11,618 nt of DNA from Chitinophagaceae bacterium (GTDB taxonomy: Bacteria; Bacteroidota; Bacteroidia; Chitinophagales; Chitinophagaceae): contig PLEB01000440.1 of NCBI GenBank assembly GCA_003136915.1, positions 1 through 11,618 of the forward strand, read 5' to 3'. Below, piece by piece: positions 7,556 to 11,618 of this stretch; positions within the stretch are counted from its first letter, which is position 1, and each line of letters opens with the position of its first letter. A program made the translations under genes and the position numbers. Under the pieces are notes generated by a model. That model made no database searches, was not told where the DNA came from, and was given only the letters and a program-made list of their open reading frames with translations.

Positions 7556-9055
7556 ATGGCTAAGGTTCTTTTGTTCAACCCGCGAAGCGCTGCCTCCAAA
7601 TACCGCATACCCAATTCTATATTAAACATTGCTGCGTCTATAGAAGGAATTTATGATTGGGTTATCGTGGATGGCAACCGCGAATCTGATCCGTATAAAA
7701 AAATTGCGTCCTACCTGAGTACCGGGGAATATCGATATATCGGATTCACTGTGATGCCCGGTCCGCAGGCAAAACAGGCCATTCCCTTTGCGAAGCAAAT
7801 CAAGGAGGATTTTCCCGGAACGACGATGATCTGGGGAGGATACTTTCCCACGAATCAGTTCAAAGTGATCCTGCAATCTGGCTATGTAGACTTTGTTATC
7901 AACGGCCCCGGCGACTATGCCTTCCCACGCCTGGTGGATGCTCTCGAAAATAACAAGCCCTATGAACTGATCAGAAACCTGATCTACCGGTCGGGAGATA
8001 AGCTGTTAAAGACGCCGAAAGATGACCTCATAGAACAGGACACTTTACCACCCCTTCCATATGATAAGCTGAATAGCATTTACCCCATTGAAAGATACCT
8101 CGGCAAGACTTACCTGGGCGAAAGGACCCTCGCATATCATTCCAGCATCGGCTGTCCTTTTACCTGTTCATTCTGCGCCGTAGTCCCAACCTATGAAGCC
8201 AGGTGGAAAGCCAAATCGGCGCTCCATACCTATCAGGATATAAAATATATCAAAGACCGGTGGGGAGCAGATGCCATCGAGTTCCACGATAATAATTTTT
8301 TCGTATCCGAGAAACGAACCGTTGAATTTTCCCAACTTATCATGCCGGAGAAGATGAGTTGGTGGGGAATGGCACGCATCGATACGATGGACCGTTTCAA
8401 GGACAGGTCGCTGGCCCTGATGAGAGAAGCCGGCTGCAAGATCATTTTTTTCGGCGCTGAGAGTGGCAATGACAAAGTGCTGAAGCAACTTGACAAAGGA
8501 GGCACGCAGACCGGGGATCAGATCGCGCGTTTTGCCGAGCGAATGAGAAAATTCGATATCATTCCCGAATATTCCTTTGTACTGGGCACACCAGCTCCGA
8601 CGGAGGCTGAGGTGATGGAACATATTGACTTCGATATCGAATTCATTAAAAAAATCAAGGGGATCAATCCCCATACGGAGATCATCCTGTATACATACAG
8701 TCCCGTTCCCACAGAAGGTACCGAATTGTATACCGAGGTGCTCTCGAAAGGCTTTGCCTTCCCTCAAAAACTGGAAGACTGGGTAAGTCCGCAGTGGGAA
8801 AATTTCGATATGCGCAAGAACCCGCTTACTCCCTGGCTGACTCCTGAGATGATCGACAAGATCCGGAATTTTGAAACCGTGCTGAACGGCTATTATCCCA
8901 CCGTTTCGGATATCAGGTTGGGCGCCATGAAGCGGAAAGTAGTACGATGGGTATCGGGATTGCGTTACAAGGCCAATTTCTATCGATATCCCTATGAGAT
9001 CAAACTATTGCATAAACTCTGGAAATACCGTCAACCGGAAACCCAGGGATTTTAA
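7556..9055 (+). CDS. Radical SAM enzyme with N-terminal B12-binding-type domain
   Basis: This 499-residue protein has two domains. Residues 1-135 look like the cobalamin-binding fold of class B radical SAM enzymes (K-V-L-L-F-N-P-R start; I-G-F-T-V-M-P-G at 62-69; W-G-G-Y-F-P-T at 93-99). Residues about 190-410 form the radical SAM barrel, with the 4Fe-4S motif C200-x3-C204-x2-C207, I-E-F-H-D-N-N-F at 241-248 and F-F-G-A-E-S-G at 298-304. A basic tail of about 70 residues ends the protein. Family members catalyse methylations, ring rearrangements or other radical chemistry on unactivated carbons. The usual cobalamin-ligating D-x-H-x-x-G is not present; D39-G-N-R-E-S stands at the expected place. 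ATG 7556 is chosen over an in-frame TTG at 7541 because the conserved beta strand starts directly after it. A second methyltransferase and a SPASM enzyme follow on the same strand. Confidence 0.9.
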   Translation: MAKVLLFNPRSAASKYRIPNSILNIAASIEGIYDWVIVDGNRESDPYKKIASYLSTGEYRYIGFTVMPGPQAKQAIPFAKQIKEDFPGTTMIWGGYFPTNQFKVILQSGYVDFVINGPGDYAFPRLVDALENNKPYELIRNLIYRSGDKLLKTPKDDLIEQDTLPPLPYDKLNSIYPIERYLGKTYLGERTLAYHSSIGCPFTCSFCAVVPTYEARWKAKSALHTYQDIKYIKDRWGADAIEFHDNNFFVSEKRTVEFSQLIMPEKMSWWGMARIDTMDRFKDRSLALMREAGCKIIFFGAESGNDKVLKQLDKGGTQTGDQIARFAERMRKFDIIPEYSFVLGTPAPTEAEVMEHIDFDIEFIKKIKGINPHTEIILYTYSPVPTEGTELYTEVLSKGFAFPQKLEDWVSPQWENFDMRKNPLTPWLTPEMIDKIRNFETVLNGYYPTVSDIRLGAMKRKVVRWVSGLRYKANFYRYPYEIKLLHKLWKYRQPETQGF

Positions 9056-9064
9056 AAACCGGTT

Positions 9065-9829
9065 ATGAATCTGCCCGACTCATCCATTTTAAAAAATATA
9101 CGCTTTGCTGGAAATGAAAATCCGGGCAATTCATTATTTGAAAAAAAATATATTACTATCCGGTGCATGGAAAACAGGTTGTATTCAGACGATGAGGTTG
9201 CATATCTTCCTGATATCTCGACGGATCACACGCATTTCAACGAGTGGGTTATCCGCAAAAAATCCAGCCAGCGACTGATCCATTATCTGACCGAGAAAAA
9301 AAAACGATTACTTATCCTGGAAGCAGGATGCGGAAATGGCTGGCTGGCTCACTGCCTTTCAGAGATTCCACATACTGAAGTGATTGGTCTCGACATCAAC
9401 TTCACGGAACTTCAACAGGCAGCGAGGGTGTTCAATGACAATGCACACTTAAGCTTTATTTACGGGGATATAGCATCCGGGATTCTGCAGGACCGGCTAT
9501 TTGATGTGATTGTTTTTGCTGCCTCTATACAATATTTCCCATGTTTATCTGAAACAATAAGCAACTGTCTGGAACATTTGAAACCCGGCGGAGAAATTCA
9601 CCTGATCGACTCGCCATTGTATGATACCCGGGATATTGAAGCAGCAAAAGCAAGGTCTTTCGAATACTATGATTCCCTGGGTTTTCCGGAAATGACGGAA
9701 TACTATTTTCACCATGATATAAATTGCCTTCAGGAATTCCCTCACAAGATTTTACAGAATCCCAATTCCATACTTAATAAACTTTGGGGAACCAAAGATT
9801 GCTTCTATTGGATCTGTCTCAAAAAATGA
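9065..9829 (+). CDS. Class I SAM-dependent methyltransferase
   Basis: This 254-residue protein has a Rossmann methyltransferase core. Motif I is L-E-A-G-C-G-N-G-W-L at 85-94, motif II V-I-G-L-D-I-N at 106-112, an acidic G-D-I-A at 134-137, motif IV F-D-V-I-V-F-A-A-S at 146-154, and H-L-K-P-G-G at 171-176. An N-terminal extension of about 80 residues precedes the fold and probably helps to bind the acceptor; it contains no recognisable domain. The gene sits 9 bp after the B12-type radical SAM gene and 10 bp before the radical SAM/SPASM gene, so the three form one transcription unit. It is distinct in sequence from the methyltransferase on the other side of the divergent promoter, which implies two separate methylation steps or acceptors. 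The target is unknown. Confidence 0.88.
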   Translation: MNLPDSSILKNIRFAGNENPGNSLFEKKYITIRCMENRLYSDDEVAYLPDISTDHTHFNEWVIRKKSSQRLIHYLTEKKKRLLILEAGCGNGWLAHCLSEIPHTEVIGLDINFTELQQAARVFNDNAHLSFIYGDIASGILQDRLFDVIVFAASIQYFPCLSETISNCLEHLKPGGEIHLIDSPLYDTRDIEAAKARSFEYYDSLGFPEMTEYYFHHDINCLQEFPHKILQNPNSILNKLWGTKDCFYWICLKK

Positions 9830-9839
9830 GCAACCTACC

Positions 9840-10745
9840 ATGTTTACGCAATCCATCTACCATACTATTCAGCGATACCGCACGCTCCAGACAAACAGGA
9901 TTACCAGCCTGCCGATTGTGATCCTGATGCCCCACAGTGCCTGCAACTGCAGATGCGTAATGTGCGATATATGGAAAGGAAATAATAATCCGAAACAACT
10001 TACTGAAGCAAATGTAGAAGAACTTTTAGGCGCACTCAAGAAACTTGAAACCCGGGAAGTGGTCATGTCTGGCGGCGAAGCGTTGCTGAATCCAAATTTC
10101 TTTGCCTTATGCAGGTTGTTAAGAAATGAAAAAATAAAAGTCACCCTGCTTTCAACCGGCATCCTCCTGAAGAAGCATGCGGCAGCACTGCTGGAATGGG
10201 TAGATAATATCATCGTTTCGCTTGACGGTGATGAAACCGTGCACGATCAGATCCGGAATGTGCCCGGAGCATACCGAAAATTAAAGGAAGGTATCGACCG
10301 GGTACGGTCTGAGAATCCTCAATATAAAATAACGGGACGAACCGTTATTCACCGGTTAAATTTCAGGCAATGGCCTGAGATCATTAAAAGCGCCCAGGAG
10401 CTCGGGCTGAATCAAATTAGTTTTTTACCTGCAGATGTAACCAGTCAGGCTTTCAATCGCGAACAGGGCTGGGATCAGTCAAGGCAACACGAAATTCTTC
10501 TCAGCAAGGAGGATCTGCCAGAGTTGAACCTGGTTATAAAATCCCTTTTCAGGGAATTTGAAGCATCTTTTAGGAACGGTTTTATTGCAGAATCCCCGGC
10601 GAAACTGGAAAAAATATATACTTACTACGCCGCATTCTATGGATTAAATCCTTTCCCGTACAAGAAATGCAATGCTCCCTGGGTGTCAACCGTAGTTGAA
10701 GCTGACGGTACAGTGAGGTCATGTTTTTTTCATAAGGCGCTGTGA
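9840..10745 (+). CDS. Radical SAM/SPASM enzyme, truncated by an in-frame TGA
   Basis: The 301 residues before the stop contain the radical SAM motif C35-x3-C39-x2-C42 (in A-C-N-C-R-C-V-M-C), S-G-G-E at 77-80, S-T-G at 105-107, V-S-L-D-G at 126-130, and the first half of a SPASM domain: C277 in K-K-C-N-A-P-W, then E-A-D-G-T-V-R-S-C295. SPASM proteins bind auxiliary Fe-S clusters and modify peptides or small molecules (for example dehydrogenations, epimerisations, crosslinks). The ORF stops at TGA 10743-10745, where SPASM proteins normally read L-G-N-I. The same frame goes on to 10892 with the remaining cysteines, so the intact gene would be 9840-10892, about 350 codons. As read, the protein loses part of its auxiliary cluster ligands and may be inactive. 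A nonsense mutation or a sequencing error (GGA to TGA) explains it best. Confidence 0.85.
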   Translation: MFTQSIYHTIQRYRTLQTNRITSLPIVILMPHSACNCRCVMCDIWKGNNNPKQLTEANVEELLGALKKLETREVVMSGGEALLNPNFFALCRLLRNEKIKVTLLSTGILLKKHAAALLEWVDNIIVSLDGDETVHDQIRNVPGAYRKLKEGIDRVRSENPQYKITGRTVIHRLNFRQWPEIIKSAQELGLNQISFLPADVTSQAFNREQGWDQSRQHEILLSKEDLPELNLVIKSLFREFEASFRNGFIAESPAKLEKIYTYYAAFYGLNPFPYKKCNAPWVSTVVEADGTVRSCFFHKAL

Positions 10746-10892
10746 AATATTCATGAAAATTCACTTGCGGCCATTTTGAATAGTCCTGATTCCATTAACT
10801 TCAGGAAGAACCTGAACACAGACACCAACGATACCTGTATCAAGTGTGTTTGTTATTTAAATCTGCCGCCGGGAAAGAATCTGGCCATTTGA
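10743..10892 (+). pseudogene. Orphaned SPASM C-terminus of the preceding radical SAM gene
   Basis: Reading on in frame from the TGA at 10743 gives 48 codons ending in a TGA at 10890-10892. They read N-I-H-E-N-S-L-A-A-I-L-N-S at 303-315, continuous with the upstream H-K-A-L, then D-T-C-I-K-C-V-C-Y-L-N, supplying C333, C336 and C338. This is the expected end of a SPASM domain (G-N-I-x-E-x-S-L ... C-x2-C-x-C). No start codon and no independent gene is plausible here. It occupies nearly all of the 160 bp between the premature stop and the next gene, and its natural stop lies 13 bp before that gene's ATG, which is normal operon spacing. Confidence 0.8.
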
Positions 10893-10905
10893 AGGATCAT
10901 ACATC

Positions 10906-11618
10906 ATGTTCAATTCAACATTTATCAATATTAAATCCTCATCCCCCGGCACCTCCTTACCATCAACGCATAACCTTCGCCAATCAGGCCTTATGCCCAT
11001 TTTTTTATTTATTGTTGCACTTCAGTTGATTGCCGGCTTTTTCACCTATGAGCATACCCTGGGGTTTGATGAAGCTATGTGGCAGTATATTGGAAGGAAC
11101 TGGTTTCGGCAGGGCCTGGTTCCCTATTCAGGAGGGGTTGACAATAAATCTCCGCTGATCTTTGCGATATACGGTTTTTCAGATAAATTGTTTGGGGTCA
11201 ACTATTGGTTCCCGCGTTTGCTGGGTATTGGATTCCAATCGCTCGGTCTGTATTACGTCTACAAGATGGCGCGGCATTTATCCACGCAGCAAGCAGCTTT
11301 AATTGCCCTTACTATTTACGGATTTTCCCTTGTATGGCACAGCACCGGTGGAAAATATGTTTCATTTACAGAGTCATACTGTGTTGCCTTCATTATTATG
11401 GCCGTGTACTATTCTGTTTCAGGATACCGGAACAAATCATTTTTTATCAGTGGCGCTTTGGGAGGCTTGGCCTTCATGTTTAATATTTTTGCTTTTTTTG
11501 GTATTTTCTCCATTCTGGTTTACCTGATACTTTCAAAAAAAAGTATGACGCTTAGTTTCTTAAGCGGACTACTGACCAGTTTATTTATTATTATAGGGAT
11601 TCTTTCCATGGCCGGTAT
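10906..11618 (+). CDS. GT-C membrane glycosyltransferase, ArnT/PMT-like (3' partial)
   Basis: The frame is open from ATG 10906 to the right edge, giving 237 complete codons. A polar stretch of about 29 residues precedes a first membrane helix (about 30-47). The first periplasmic loop has G-F-D-E-A-M-W-Q-Y-I-G-R at 53-64 and D79-N-K-S-P83. These match the catalytic acidic residue and D-x-K-x-P-type region of GT-C enzymes such as ArnT and dolichyl-phosphate-mannose protein mannosyltransferases (PMT_2-like). Several further hydrophobic helices follow. Such enzymes use polyprenyl-phosphate sugars to glycosylate lipids, glycans or proteins outside the membrane. A-A-G-G-A lies upstream at 10892-10896 as a weak ribosome-binding site. 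M30 at 10993, right at the first helix, is an alternative start. Acceptor and sugar are unknown. Confidence 0.82.
   Translation, partial: MFNSTFINIKSSSPGTSLPSTHNLRQSGLMPIFLFIVALQLIAGFFTYEHTLGFDEAMWQYIGRNWFRQGLVPYSGGVDNKSPLIFAIYGFSDKLFGVNYWFPRLLGIGFQSLGLYYVYKMARHLSTQQAALIALTIYGFSLVWHSTGGKYVSFTESYCVAFIIMAVYYSVSGYRNKSFFISGALGGLAFMFNIFAFFGIFSILVYLILSKKSMTLSFLSGLLTSLFIIIGILSMAG

Noticed and set aside
8168..8767. Open frame of 199 codons on the minus strand
   Set aside because: It lies wholly antisense to the radical SAM domain, has no recognisable motif or start context, and is explained by codon bias of the real gene.
10743..10745. TGA read as glycine (SR1/Gracilibacteria-type code) or as selenocysteine
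   Set aside because: Several other genes here end with TGA at natural family ends (823, 4531, 9829 and the amidohydrolase at 5587), so TGA is a stop in this genome. The position aligns with glycine, not cysteine, which argues against selenocysteine.
7556..10892. Hopanoid modification genes (HpnP / HpnH)
   Set aside because: HpnP is a B12-type radical SAM enzyme and HpnH a radical SAM enzyme, but the second enzyme here has a SPASM domain rather than the HpnH-type C-terminus, and no squalene-hopene cyclase or other hopanoid gene is near.
10844..11527. Three short plus-strand open frames after the SPASM gene
   Set aside because: All are out of frame with the continuous GT-C reading frame starting at 10906, which has clear membrane helices and motifs.
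1..11618. CRISPR array, tRNA/rRNA, insertion sequence, phage or attachment sites
   Set aside because: I saw no regularly spaced repeats, no transposase or integrase motifs, and no tRNA-like cloverleaf. Nearly every base is in a recognisable gene.

Overview
The window looks like chromosomal DNA of a Bacteroidota bacterium, possibly near Chitinophagaceae. That placement is an inference from moderate GC, weak or absent Shine-Dalgarno sequences, a TTTG / TAnnTTTG-like promoter in the one clear divergent gap, and a surface-glycan gene set typical of the phylum. It is not a database result. Coding density is very high. I see no rRNA, tRNA, CRISPR, insertion sequence or phage gene.

Left block (1-4531, plus strand): the end of a Wzx/Wzy-type surface polysaccharide operon. 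It holds the C-terminal part of a Wzx-like flippase, a 548-residue Wzy/O-antigen-ligase-type membrane protein with a very large soluble insert, a GT2 glycosyltransferase and a GT4 glycosyltransferase. Spacing is tight: 34 bp, 1 bp, then a 17 bp overlap. The GT4 gene runs 24 bp into the end of a convergent gene.

Middle block (4508-7486, minus strand): transcribed leftwards from about 7.5 kb. It holds a class I SAM-dependent methyltransferase, an amidohydrolase with a deaminase/chlorohydrolase-type metal signature that overlaps it by 14 bp, and a GT9 (heptosyltransferase-like) glycosyltransferase.

Right block (7556-11618, plus strand): starts from the same 69 bp divergent gap. It holds a radical SAM enzyme with an N-terminal B12-binding-type domain, a second class I methyltransferase, a radical SAM/SPASM enzyme, and the start of a multi-membrane GT-C (ArnT/PMT-like) glycosyltransferase that runs off the window.

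The two divergent operons together encode two radical SAM enzymes, two methyltransferases, one amidohydrolase and two glycosyltransferases of different folds. This reads like a pathway that builds and modifies a small molecule or unusual sugar/lipid and glycosylates it beside a polysaccharide locus. I cannot name the product. The sharpest anomaly is an in-frame TGA at 10743-10745. It cuts the radical SAM/SPASM gene just before the last three SPASM cysteines, while the same frame continues for 48 well-conserved-looking codons to a natural stop at 10890-10892.
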